This document shows positions 7,951 through 16,263 of a DNA stretch of 64,000 nucleotides, piece after piece. A model generated the notes under the pieces. The model was not told the origin of the DNA, ran no database searches, and saw nothing but the letters and a program-made list of their open reading frames with translations. Both the position numbers and the translations under genes were made by a program. This DNA is from Terrabacter sp. Root181 (lineage in GTDB: Bacteria; Actinomycetota; Actinomycetes; Actinomycetales; Dermatophilaceae): the NCBI RefSeq assembly GCF_001428505.1, contig NZ_LMHU01000001.1:640122-704121 (forward strand), given 5' to 3'. The stretch's first letter is position 1. Each line of letters starts with the position of its first letter.

Positions 7951-9414
7951 TCATCCCTGCCCGGGGTGGCCGCCTCCGTCGTCCCCGGTCGGACGGGCCA
8001 GCCGGTCGACGACCCCGAGCAGGAGCACCTCGCGCAGGGCCGTCGGCAGGGCGTCGAGCAGCGCGTTTACCGGCGCCATCCGCTCGGGCAGCACGAGCCC
8101 GCCGTCGCCACCCGCGAGACCCGCGGCGGCGAGCAGCCCCGCGAACGTGGCCTCGTCGAGGGTCGCGGGGTCGATGGCGGCGGCCATCGCGACGAGCTCG
8201 GCCGGCGGGATGGCCGGGCCGGCAGCGCGGGCCGCCTCGGTCGCGGCGGCGAGGTCGGTCGCGATGAGGTCGGACGACGACGCCGTCGCCGCGCTGAAGG
8301 TGAGGTGCAGCGTGGCCGGCAGGTCCCGGAAGCGCATCTGCGGCTGGACGAACCAGCCACGGTCGAGCATCTCGTCGCTGATCGTGAAGACGTCGCACGA
8401 GCCGTCGGTGACGAGGGAGAGCAGCGTCGAGTCCGGGGGAGCCGCGACCGACAGGCCGGGTATGCCGTCCACCGCAGCTGCGAGGTCGAGCGTGGCCGTG
8501 CGCGCGTCATGGGCGAGCGACGTGTAGCGGTCCGCGCCGATGTGGTGCACGACCGCCCAGGCCGCGGCCACCGGGCCGCCCGACTTCGTCGACTGGGCCG
8601 TCGTGTTGAGCATCGTGTAGCCCGGCCAGCGGGCCGACGCGAAGAGGTGCGCGCGGCGCAGGTCGGCTGACGCATGGAGCAGCACCGAGACGCCCTTGGG
8701 GGTGTAGGCGTACTTGTGCAGGTCGAGCGACAGGCTCGTCACGCCCTCGACGGCGAACGTCCACGGAGGCTGCCCGGGCTCGGAGTCGCGCAGGTGTGGC
8801 AGCACCCAGCCGCCGATGCACGCGTCGACGTGGCAGCGCACCCCGGCGGCCGCGGCTGCTGCGGCGATCGGCGCGACGGGGTCGATGACGCCGTGCGCGT
8901 AGGACGGGGCCGAGGCGACGACGAGGACGGTCCGGTCGTCGATCGCGGCCGCCATCGCCTCGGGGTCGGCGCGCTTCGTCACGGGGTCGACGTCGACCAG
9001 GACGGGCTCGACCCGCAGCCAGTGCGCAGCCTTGTGGAAGGCCGCGTGCGCCGTCGTCGGCAGGACCATCCGTGGAGCGGTGACGTCGGGCCGCGCGTCG
9101 CGGGCGGCGAGGACCGCGAGCAGGATCGACTCGGTGCCGCCAGAGGTGACCACACCTGCGAATCGCGCCGGCGCGTCGACCAGTCGGCCGGCGATGCCGA
9201 CGAGGTCGTTCTCCATCTGCAGCAGCGACGGGAAGGCGGTCGGGTCGAGGCCGTTCGTCGACGCGAACGCCGCGAGGGCCTCGCGGCCGATGGCGTCGGC
9301 GGAGGCCAGGCCGGAGTCGTAGACGTAGGCGAGGGTGCGCCCGCCGTGGGTCGGCAGGTCGCGGGCGCGCATCGCCTGCAGGGCGTCCCGGATCTCGTCG
9401 TGGTCCATCGTCAC
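7951..9414 (-). CDS. PLP-dependent decarboxylase/lyase (group II, S1P-lyase-like)
   Basis: A 487-aa fold-type I PLP enzyme. VTSGGTESILLAVLAAR binds the phosphate, HVDACIGGWVLP carries the Asp that pairs with the pyridine nitrogen, and the Schiff-base Lys is in LDLHKYAYTPKGVS. The HKYAYTPKG form is seen in sphingosine-1-phosphate lyase and archaeal-type tyrosine/aspartate decarboxylases. The substrate is unknown. GTG 9414 overlaps the stop of the sugar symporter (GTGA), with GGAG upstream; ATG 9408 is the alternative. It is the last gene of the galactose run, an unexpected partner. Confidence 0.85.
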   Translation of the reverse strand: MTMDHDEIRDALQAMRARDLPTHGGRTLAYVYDSGLASADAIGREALAAFASTNGLDPTAFPSLLQMENDLVGIAGRLVDAPARFAGVVTSGGTESILLAVLAARDARPDVTAPRMVLPTTAHAAFHKAAHWLRVEPVLVDVDPVTKRADPEAMAAAIDDRTVLVVASAPSYAHGVIDPVAPIAAAAAAAGVRCHVDACIGGWVLPHLRDSEPGQPPWTFAVEGVTSLSLDLHKYAYTPKGVSVLLHASADLRRAHLFASARWPGYTMLNTTAQSTKSGGPVAAAWAVVHHIGADRYTSLAHDARTATLDLAAAVDGIPGLSVAAPPDSTLLSLVTDGSCDVFTISDEMLDRGWFVQPQMRFRDLPATLHLTFSAATASSSDLIATDLAAATEAARAAGPAIPPAELVAMAAAIDPATLDEATFAGLLAAAGLAGGDGGLVLPERMAPVNALLDALPTALREVLLLGVVDRLARPTGDDGGGHPGQG

Positions 9415-10790
9415 AGGGATCCATCTCCTTCGGATCGAGGTATCTGGCTGTCACCTGTGATCGCGGAATACATCGAACCAGGGGAGGGGAAGGCTCGGAG
9501 GGAGAGGAACGAGAGCGCGACGAGGACGGCGGGCACGAGGGAGAAGCCGATCCCGATCGCGACCAGGGCCGACTCCGACTGCGGGACGGTCGATCCCGTG
9601 GAGGACACGTAGCCTCCGAGGGCCAGCACGGCGGCATACGTGGCCGGTCCGAGCGCCAGGCCGAGCGTCTCTCCCGCGGTCCACACGCCGGTGTAGAGGC
9701 CGACGCGCGTGCGCGACTCCTCCGTGCGGCTCGCGACGTCGGCGAGCATCGCGAGCGGGAACATCTGGGCGCCGGCGTAGCCGATGCCCACGACGGCCAC
9801 GCACGCGTAGACGAGGCCCTCGGGCAGTGAGCGCAGCAGCACGAGGGCGAGGGCGCCGCCGCCGAGCAGGAGCGAGGCGACGAGGTAGCCCGGCTTCTTG
9901 CCCCGGCTCGTCCCTAGGCGCTGCCACAGCGGGGTCACGACGAGGGCGGGGGCGACGAAGCAGACGAAGAGCAGCGTCGCGGACAGCGGGGTGCCGATGA
10001 TCCAGCGGGAGACGTAGTCGACTCCCGCGAGCATCGCCCCAGTGGCGAGCGCCTGGAGGACGAACGTCGTCAGCAGCAGCCGGAACGGCTTGTCGGAGCG
10101 GATGATCCGCAGCTGGTCGCCGAAGGTGGTGCTCGTCGGCGCGCCCATGCGGACCGGCGCCGACCGGGTGCCGCGCCACGCGCCGAACGCCCCGAGGGCG
10201 ATGAGGGAGGCGACGAAGAAGCCGACGACGCGGTAGCCCCAGTCGGGACCGAACGCGTCCCGGATGGCCGGTGACGCCCCGCCGCTGACGAGGATCGCGA
10301 GGGCGAGGATCGCGACCCGCCACGTCATGAGCCGGGTGCGCTCGTCGTAGTCGTCAGTGATCTCGGCCGGCATCGCGACGTAGGGCACCTGGAAGAAGCT
10401 GTAGGCCGTCGCGCAGGCGAGATAGGCCACGGCGACCCACCCGGCCGCGAGCCACTGCGGCGCGGTCGGACCGAGGAAGAGCAGGGCGAAGGCCGCGGCG
10501 AGCAGCAGGCCGGCGCGGATGAGGAAGGGCCGGCGCCGCCCGTCGGGATGGGTCGACCGGTCGCTGATGCGGCCGGCGACCGGGTTGAGCACGACGTCCC
10601 AGGCCTTGGGGGCGAAGACGATGACCCCGGCGGCTGCGGCCGGCACGCCGAGCCGGTCGGTGAGGTAGGGGAGCAGGAGCAGCCCCGGCACCGTGCCGAA
10701 GGACCCGGTCGCCACCGAACCGAGGCCGTAGCCCCGCCGCACGGCAGCGGGCAGGGCGGGGCTCGTCGTGGGCGGCGTCGCCGAGGTCAT
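9411..10790 (-). CDS. MFS sugar symporter, GPH (MelB-like) type
   Basis: A 459-aa membrane transporter with about 12 hydrophobic segments. The loop NPVAGRISDRSTHPDGRRRPF matches the glycoside-pentoside-hexuronide (GPH) cation symporter signature. It would import a galactoside or free galactose with a cation. It sits 26 bp downstream of galK and overlaps the PLP enzyme, so it is most likely in the same transcript. The locus thus has two import routes: this symporter and the ABC permeases at 17.6-19.4 kb. Confidence 0.85.
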   Translation of the reverse strand: MTSATPPTTSPALPAAVRRGYGLGSVATGSFGTVPGLLLLPYLTDRLGVPAAAAGVIVFAPKAWDVVLNPVAGRISDRSTHPDGRRRPFLIRAGLLLAAAFALLFLGPTAPQWLAAGWVAVAYLACATAYSFFQVPYVAMPAEITDDYDERTRLMTWRVAILALAILVSGGASPAIRDAFGPDWGYRVVGFFVASLIALGAFGAWRGTRSAPVRMGAPTSTTFGDQLRIIRSDKPFRLLLTTFVLQALATGAMLAGVDYVSRWIIGTPLSATLLFVCFVAPALVVTPLWQRLGTSRGKKPGYLVASLLLGGGALALVLLRSLPEGLVYACVAVVGIGYAGAQMFPLAMLADVASRTEESRTRVGLYTGVWTAGETLGLALGPATYAAVLALGGYVSSTGSTVPQSESALVAIGIGFSLVPAVLVALSFLSLRAFPSPGSMYSAITGDSQIPRSEGDGSL

Positions 10791-10816
10791 GGACGCACCC
10801 TAGTGAGCGCGCAGCC

Positions 10817-12001
10817 TCAGCGGTCGCGGTCGGCGGAACCCGACGCGGTCACCGTGAACGACACCGGGGGCGTGAAGCCCTCGGCCTCGAAGGCTGCCGT
10901 GACCGCCGCGGTCACGGCGTCGGCGTCGGAGGCGCGGACGATGGCGATGCACGAGCCGCCGAAGCCGCCCCCGGTCATCCGGGCACCCAGTGCACCGTGC
11001 GAGCGGGCCGTCTGCGTCGCGACGTCGAGCTCCTCGCACGACACCTCGTAGTCGTCGCGCAGCGACGCGTGCGAGGCGTCGAAGAGCCGCCCGACCTCGT
11101 CGAGGTCGCCGCGCTCGAGAGCCGCCACGGTGAGCGTGACGCGCTCGATCTCGGTGACGACGTGGCGCACCCGGCGCCGCACCTCGTCGGACCCGAGCCG
11201 CCCCAGGGCGGCCTCGAGCCCGGCGGGGTCGATCTCGCGCAGCGTCTCGACGCCGAGGTCCTCGGCGGCGGCTTCGCAGGCCTCGCGCCGGGCGGCGTAC
11301 TGCCCGTCGACGAGCGCGTGCTCGGCCCTGGTGTCGGTGACGAGCAGGACGTAGCCCGCCGAGTCGAGGTCGAAGGGGACCTGGCGCGTCTCGCCCGACC
11401 GGCAGTCGAGCAGGAGCGCGGCGGCGGCGGCGCAGAGCAGCGAGGCCGACTGGTCCATGCCGCCCGTCGGGGCGCCGGCGATGACGTTCTCGGCCTCGAC
11501 GCAGCGTGCGGCGAGGCGTGCGCGGCCCTCGGCCGAGCCGAGCAGGTCGAGGTCGAAGAGGTCGCTCGCCGCCGCGGCGACGGCGCACTCGAGGGCCGCG
11601 GAGCTCGAGAGGCCCGCACCGAGCGGCACGGTGGAGTCGACGAGGACGTCGAGACCGTCGACGTCGAGGCCGTCGCGGCGCAGGGCCCAGAGGACGCCCG
11701 CGACGTAGGAGCCCCAGCCACCGGGCTGCTCGGGCGAGATGTCGTCGAGGGCGACCTCGACGACGCCGTCCTGCTGGGCGGAAGCCATCCGGAGGACGCC
11801 GTCGTCGCGTCGGGACACGGCGGCATACGTCCGGTGCGGCAGGGCGATCGGGAGGCACAGGCCGCCGTTGTAGTCCGTGTGCTCGCCGATCAGGTTGACC
11901 CGGCCCGGCGCCGACCACACGCCCGCGGGGGCGTCGCCGAACCTCCGCTCGAACGCGCGCCACACCGACTCGACGACCTCGTCGGGGGTGCGCTCGCTCA
12001 C
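10817..12001 (-). CDS. galK: Galactokinase
   Basis: A 394-aa GHMP kinase that phosphorylates alpha-D-galactose to galactose-1-phosphate in the Leloir pathway. The galactokinase signature GRVNLIGEHTDYNGG is near the N-terminus, the ATP loop is PLGAGLSSSAALECA, and the C-terminal GHMP motif is MTGGGFGGSCIAIV. GTG 12001 overlaps the galT stop by 4 bp, so they are coupled. The long open frame running further upstream is a shadow of galT. No galE lies in the window. Confidence 0.95.
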   Translation of the reverse strand: MSERTPDEVVESVWRAFERRFGDAPAGVWSAPGRVNLIGEHTDYNGGLCLPIALPHRTYAAVSRRDDGVLRMASAQQDGVVEVALDDISPEQPGGWGSYVAGVLWALRRDGLDVDGLDVLVDSTVPLGAGLSSSAALECAVAAAASDLFDLDLLGSAEGRARLAARCVEAENVIAGAPTGGMDQSASLLCAAAAALLLDCRSGETRQVPFDLDSAGYVLLVTDTRAEHALVDGQYAARREACEAAAEDLGVETLREIDPAGLEAALGRLGSDEVRRRVRHVVTEIERVTLTVAALERGDLDEVGRLFDASHASLRDDYEVSCEELDVATQTARSHGALGARMTGGGFGGSCIAIVRASDADAVTAAVTAAFEAEGFTPPVSFTVTASGSADRDR

Positions 12002-13128
12002 CGGGCGACCTCGCGCAGGCGGGCAGCCGCCTTCTCGGGCGCCACGTCGTTGACCCAGCCACCGACGCCGGACTCGGAGCCGGCGAGGAACTTCAGCCGC
12101 CCCGGGCCGCGCAGCACCGACATGAGCTGCAGGTGCAGCCGCGAGACGTCCCGTCCGGTCCTGGCCGGGGCCTGCTGCCACGCGGCGATGTAGGGCAGCG
12201 TGACGGGCGAGCCGTCCTCGGCGACGTAGTAGCGGTCGAGGCGACCGAGCAGGTCGCGGTAGATGACGGCCAGCTCGTCGCGCTCGTCGTCGTCGAGCGC
12301 GACGAGGTCGGGCACGTCGCGGTGGGGGGCGAGGTGCACCTCGACCGGCCAGCGCGCCGCGAAGGGGACGTATGCCGTCCAGTGCGTCCCCGAGACGACG
12401 ACCCTCGAGCCGTCGGCGCGCTCGGCGGCGAGGATGTCGGCGCCGAGGAGCCGGCCCGTGCGCTCGTGGTGACGGCGGGCCGCGTCGAGCAGCGCCTTGG
12501 TGCGGTCGGGCAGGTAGGGGTAGGCGTAGATCTGGCCGTGCGGGTGCGGGAGCGTCACGCCGATCTCGCGGCCACGGTTCTCGAAGGCGAAGACGTGCTC
12601 GACGTCGGGCAGGGCGCCGAGGGCCGCGGTGCGCTGCGCCCACGTGTCGATGACGGTGCGCACCCGGTCGACCGGGAGGTCCTTGAACGACGACTCGTGG
12701 TTGCTCGTGAAGCACACGACCTCGCAGCGGCCGACAGCCGGACGGGTGCCGAAGATCCCCGTCGGGTCGGGGACGTCGGCACCGAGGGAGGTGACGGCAT
12801 ACGACGGGAAGCGGTTCTCGAAGACGACGACCTGGTAGTCGCGCTCGGGGATCTCGGACGGCGCCGAGCCGTGCCCGGCGGGGCAGAGCGGGCACTCGTC
12901 CTTGGGCGGCATGAAGGTGCGGTGCTGGCGGTGCGCGGCCACCGCCACCGAGTCGTCGACGAGGGCGTCGTGGCGCAGCTCGCCCGACTGGACGCGCGGC
13001 TCGACCGGGCGCGGGTCCACGGCGGTGCGCTCGGGCGTGCCGGGCTCGTCGACGTAGATGATCTCGCGCCCGTCGGCGAGGTGCCTCGTCGTGAAGCGGG
13101 CGGCCGTCCGGCTGTCGGTGGGCATCAT
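11998..13128 (-). CDS. galT: Galactose-1-phosphate uridylyltransferase
   Basis: A 376-aa HIT-superfamily enzyme exchanging UDP between UDP-glucose and galactose-1-phosphate. The active-site HPH is in LPHPHGQIYAYPY, where the second His is the nucleophile that is uridylylated. CPLC near residue 76 and downstream His residues form the metal site. ATG 13128 is chosen because it overlaps the deoR stop (ATGA); ATG 13125 follows directly. It is the middle of the deoR-galT-galK run. Two GTATGCCG octamers lie inside (12370 and 12795). Confidence 0.95.
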   Translation of the reverse strand: MMPTDSRTAARFTTRHLADGREIIYVDEPGTPERTAVDPRPVEPRVQSGELRHDALVDDSVAVAAHRQHRTFMPPKDECPLCPAGHGSAPSEIPERDYQVVVFENRFPSYAVTSLGADVPDPTGIFGTRPAVGRCEVVCFTSNHESSFKDLPVDRVRTVIDTWAQRTAALGALPDVEHVFAFENRGREIGVTLPHPHGQIYAYPYLPDRTKALLDAARRHHERTGRLLGADILAAERADGSRVVVSGTHWTAYVPFAARWPVEVHLAPHRDVPDLVALDDDERDELAVIYRDLLGRLDRYYVAEDGSPVTLPYIAAWQQAPARTGRDVSRLHLQLMSVLRGPGRLKFLAGSESGVGGWVNDVAPEKAAARLREVAR

Positions 13129-13901
13129 GCCTCCACGATCTCGAGGGAGCCGACGCTCTCGCGCGCAGCGTCTCGCGCGCGCTCCGGGAAGGCGTTGTCG
13201 GTGACGAACAGGTCGACGTCGGCGAGGTCGGCGAAGGTGCTGAGGCCGATGGTGCCCCACTTCGAGGAGTCCGCGAGCAGGCAGACGTGCCGGGCCGACG
13301 CGACGAGGGCGCGGTTGGTCTCGGCCTCGACGAGGTTGGGTGTGGTCAGGCCCGTGCGGCCGTCGACGCCGTGCGCGCCGAGGAAGAGCAGGTCGACGTG
13401 GAGGTTGCGCAGGGCCGACACCGCGACCGGGCCGACGAGGGCGTCGGAGGGCGTGCGCACCCCACCGGTCAGCACGACCGTCTGGCCGGGCGCTCCCGAC
13501 TCGTGGAGCAGCTGGGCCACCGGCACGGAGTTGGTGACCACCGTCAGCTGCGGGATGTCCTTGACGGCGCGGGCGAGCTCGTAGGTCGTCGTGCCGGCCG
13601 AGATGCCGATGGCGCTGCCGACCTCGACCCGCTGCGCGGCAGCGCGGGCGATGGCCTGCTTCTGCGCGAGCTGGAGCAGGGACTTCGCCGAGAAGCCGGG
13701 CTCCTCGCTGCTCCGGGTGCCGCCGAGCGCCAGGGCGCCGCCGTGGACCCGCTCGAGGAGGCCGTCGGTCGACAGGCGCTCGATGTCGCGACGGATCGTC
13801 ATGTCCGAGACACCGAGGCGCTCGACGAGGTCCGAGACCTTGACGGCACCCGACTCCTCGACGAGCTCGAGGATGACGGACCGCCGCTGGCTGGCGAGCA
13901 T
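13125..13901 (-). CDS. DeoR-family transcriptional repressor
   Basis: A 258-aa sugar-phosphate-responsive repressor. The N-terminal HTH reads MLASQRRSVILELVEESGAV, then VSDLVERLGVSDMTIRRDIERL, the DeoR signature. The C-terminal DeoRC sensor follows, with GISAGTTTYELARAV and a LADSSKWG motif near the end. It would sense a phosphorylated galactose intermediate and control this operon and perhaps the divergent ABC operon. ATG 13901 has a strong GGGAGG upstream and starts 2 nt after the beta-galactosidase stop. Confidence 0.9.
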   Translation of the reverse strand: MLASQRRSVILELVEESGAVKVSDLVERLGVSDMTIRRDIERLSTDGLLERVHGGALALGGTRSSEEPGFSAKSLLQLAQKQAIARAAAQRVEVGSAIGISAGTTTYELARAVKDIPQLTVVTNSVPVAQLLHESGAPGQTVVLTGGVRTPSDALVGPVAVSALRNLHVDLLFLGAHGVDGRTGLTTPNLVEAETNRALVASARHVCLLADSSKWGTIGLSTFADLADVDLFVTDNAFPERARDAARESVGSLEIVEA

Positions 13902-13903
13902 CG

Positions 13904-15901
13904 TCAGTCCTCCCTGAGCACGGCCACGCCACCGGGGGCGAGGCGGACGCTGCCGTCGACAGGGGCGTCCGCGACGAGGTCGTACCCACTTGCGGTGATG
14001 GTCTGCTCGGCACCGGTGTGGTTGAGCAGGAAGAGCCACGAGCTGCCGCCGCCGCGGCGCCGGGTCGTCTCGACGCCGCGGGGGAGGTCCGCGACCGTCG
14101 GCTCGACGCCGGCTGCGTCCAGGACGTCGTCGAGAAGGGCGCCCAGGGTGGTGTCGTCCGGGAGTGTGCTGACGTACCAAGCGGATCCGGCGCTGCCCGT
14201 GCCCGCGCGACGGGTGACCGCGGGTCGGCCGGTGAGCGGCCCGGCGGCATACGTCGCCAGCACGTCGGTGCCGGGGAGGGCGGTGACGTCCTCGCTCCAC
14301 CACGTGCCGGTGCCGTGGGCGAGGGCGACGCTCTCGTCGGGGCCGAGCGGGAAGAACTCCTCGACGCGCACCCCGAGCAGGTCGCGGAACGCGCCCGGGT
14401 AGCCGCCGAGCCGGACGTGGTCGTTGTCGTCGCTGATGCCGGAGAAGTACGTGACGAGGACCTCAGCGCCGGCCTCGGCGGCCGCGGAGACGGCGGCCGC
14501 GTGCGCGTCGGTGACGAGGTAGAGCTGCGGCACGACGACGAGGGCGTATGCCGTGAGGTCGGCCGACGGGTGCACGACGTCCGCCGTGACCCCGCGGTCG
14601 TGGAGCGCCCGGTGGATCGCCTGCGCGGCGGTCAGGGCGTCGAGCTCGGAGCTCGGCATGCAGGGCCCCTCGGCGGCCCAGATCGCTTGGTAGTCATGGA
14701 GGATCGCGACGCGGGAGTCGACGCGGCTGCCGACGAGCTCCCCGAGGCGACCGGCGATGCGGCCGAGCTCCTCGACCTCGCGGAAGCGGGCGCTGTCGGG
14801 GCCGGCGTGCGGCACGAGGGCGCTGTGGAACTTCTCGGAGCCGGCGCGCGACTGGCGCCACTGGAACCAGCCGATGGTGTCGGCGCCGCGGGCCACGTGG
14901 GCGAGGGCGTCGCGGATCGTCTGGCCGAAGTCCTTGGCGTGGTTGGTCGGCTGCCAGTTGACGGCGCTCGTCGAGTGCTCCATCAGCATCCACGGCGCGC
15001 CGTCCGCGAGGCCGCGGGTCAGGTCGCCGCTGTAGGCGAGCTCGGCGCGCGGGTGCTCGAGGGCGTCGACGATGTAGTGGTCGGTGCTGACGACGTCGAC
15101 GGTGGGGGTCCACTGCGAGTAGTCGAGGTGGCGGAAGTGGTCGAGCGTCATGAAGTTCGTCGTCACGGGGACGCCGGGGGAGAGCTCGTCGAGGACGGCC
15201 CGCTCGGCCCACATGTGGTCGAGGAGGGCATCGGAGCTGAAGCGCTTGTAGTCGAGCACGTGGGTCGGGTTGTTGAACGTCGTCGACCGGCGCGGCGGGA
15301 GGATCTGCTCCCAGTCGGTGTAGCGCTGGCTCCAGAAGGCCGTGCCCCACGCGTCGTTGAGCACCTCGAGCGTGGTGTAGCGACGTCGGAGCCAGGTGCG
15401 GAAGTGCCGGGCGCACTCGTCGCAGTAGCACGGCAGGTTGTGGCACGCGTACTCGTTGGACACGTGCCACATCGCGAGGGCCGGGTGCTCGTGGTAGCGG
15501 GTCGCCAGCTGCCGCGTGAGGGCGACGGCGTACTCGCGGAAGACCGGCGAGGTGGGGCACCACGTCTGCCGGCTGCCCGGCCACAGGGTGTGGCCGTCGA
15601 CGTCCACCGGCAGGATCTCCGGGTGTGCGGCCGAGAGCCACGGCGGCGGGGTCGCGGTCGCGGTCGCGAGGTCGACGGCGATGCCGCCGGCGTAGAGCTT
15701 GTCCATGATCGTGTCGAGCCACTCGAACGCGTACTCGCCCTTGGCCGGCTCGAGCCAGCTCCACGAGAAGATGCCGAGGCTGACGAACGACACGTTGGCG
15801 CGCCGCATCAGCTCGATGTCCTCGTCCCAGACGTGGCGGGGCCACTGCTCGGGGTTGTAGTCGCCACCGAGTGCCAGGGTCTTCGTCGGCCATGAGCGCA
15901 T
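13904..15901 (-). CDS. Beta-galactosidase, GH42
   Basis: A 665-aa glycoside hydrolase of family 42 releasing terminal beta-galactose, probably intracellular since no signal peptide is present. The acid/base is E150 (HVSNEYACH) and the nucleophile E308 (LMEHSTSAVNW). C115, C158, C160 and C163 form the zinc cluster known from GH42 trimers. Length and start (ALGGDYNPEQWP from residue 10) fit the family. It heads the minus-strand operon bga-deoR-galT-galK-symporter. The start lies at the divergent control region facing the ABC transporter operon. Confidence 0.93.
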   Translation of the reverse strand: MRSWPTKTLALGGDYNPEQWPRHVWDEDIELMRRANVSFVSLGIFSWSWLEPAKGEYAFEWLDTIMDKLYAGGIAVDLATATATPPPWLSAAHPEILPVDVDGHTLWPGSRQTWCPTSPVFREYAVALTRQLATRYHEHPALAMWHVSNEYACHNLPCYCDECARHFRTWLRRRYTTLEVLNDAWGTAFWSQRYTDWEQILPPRRSTTFNNPTHVLDYKRFSSDALLDHMWAERAVLDELSPGVPVTTNFMTLDHFRHLDYSQWTPTVDVVSTDHYIVDALEHPRAELAYSGDLTRGLADGAPWMLMEHSTSAVNWQPTNHAKDFGQTIRDALAHVARGADTIGWFQWRQSRAGSEKFHSALVPHAGPDSARFREVEELGRIAGRLGELVGSRVDSRVAILHDYQAIWAAEGPCMPSSELDALTAAQAIHRALHDRGVTADVVHPSADLTAYALVVVPQLYLVTDAHAAAVSAAAEAGAEVLVTYFSGISDDNDHVRLGGYPGAFRDLLGVRVEEFFPLGPDESVALAHGTGTWWSEDVTALPGTDVLATYAAGPLTGRPAVTRRAGTGSAGSAWYVSTLPDDTTLGALLDDVLDAAGVEPTVADLPRGVETTRRRGGGSSWLFLLNHTGAEQTITASGYDLVADAPVDGSVRLAPGGVAVLRED

Positions 15902-15930
15902 GGGACACAGGGTGTCTCCTCGTTCGACGC

Positions 15931-15954
15931 GATGTCAACAATTTCAAACACATC
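15931..15954. promoter_or_regulatory. Inverted repeat near the beta-galactosidase start
   Basis: GATGT (15931-15935) and ACATC (15950-15954) form spaced inverted arms around an A/C-rich core with CAACA and CAAACA. It lies 30-53 bp before the beta-galactosidase start and overlaps a minus-strand TTGACA. DeoR-family proteins often bind AT-rich sites with CAAA/TTTG elements, so this is a candidate site for the DeoR repressor. The arms are short. Confidence 0.3.
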
Positions 15955-16060
15955 GGACGTGGCGATGTTCGGACGTCGCGTGGCGGTCTCGCGCTGTGGG
16001 ACGCCGCAGGGGCCGATGTCCGCCGTCCGGCGACGTGGCCTCGCAGAGGGCGCGAATCCC

Positions 16061-16076
16061 TTTACAACGGTGTAAA
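16061..16076. promoter_or_regulatory. 16-bp palindromic operator
   Basis: TTTACAACGGTGTAAA has perfect 6-bp arms (TTTACA and TGTAAA) around ACGG. It lies about 190 bp before the binding-protein start and about 65 bp before its TTGACA. This form is typical of LacI/ROK-family operators in actinobacteria. No LacI or ROK gene lies in the window, so the regulator would be encoded elsewhere. Confidence 0.5.
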
Positions 16077-16263
16077 ACCGGAGGTCAGCGCTGTTTCGAG
16101 GTCTCGGTTCGGTCGCGGACGTCTGTGGGTCTGGACGAATCCCTTGACAGCGCCACCGGGCGCCGACATCCTCTGTTTGTTGTTGAAGGTTTCTGGTGGC
16201 AGATGTTCGACTCTGTCGCCTCCTGTCGACAACGAACCCGGCACAGCGTCAAAGGAGACCGCA

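Larger units (their letters stand above)
15902..16263. promoter_or_regulatory. Divergent control region of the galactoside locus
   Basis: A 362-bp non-coding region between the two divergent galactoside operons, visibly AT-richer in patches than the genes. It holds two candidate operators (listed separately). It also has a TTGACA (16144-16149) with a CATCCT 17 bp downstream, which could be the -35 and -10 of the ABC operon. On the minus strand a TTGACA-like hexamer (15938-15933) faces the beta-galactosidase. A long open frame crossing it in the plus direction is the upstream extension of the binding-protein frame and is not a start. Confidence 0.6.

Noticed and set aside
15871..16263. N-terminal extension of the sugar-binding protein
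   Set aside because: The frame is open upstream, but the lipoprotein signal and the AAAGGAG site place the start at 16264; the extension is AT-rich regulatory DNA.
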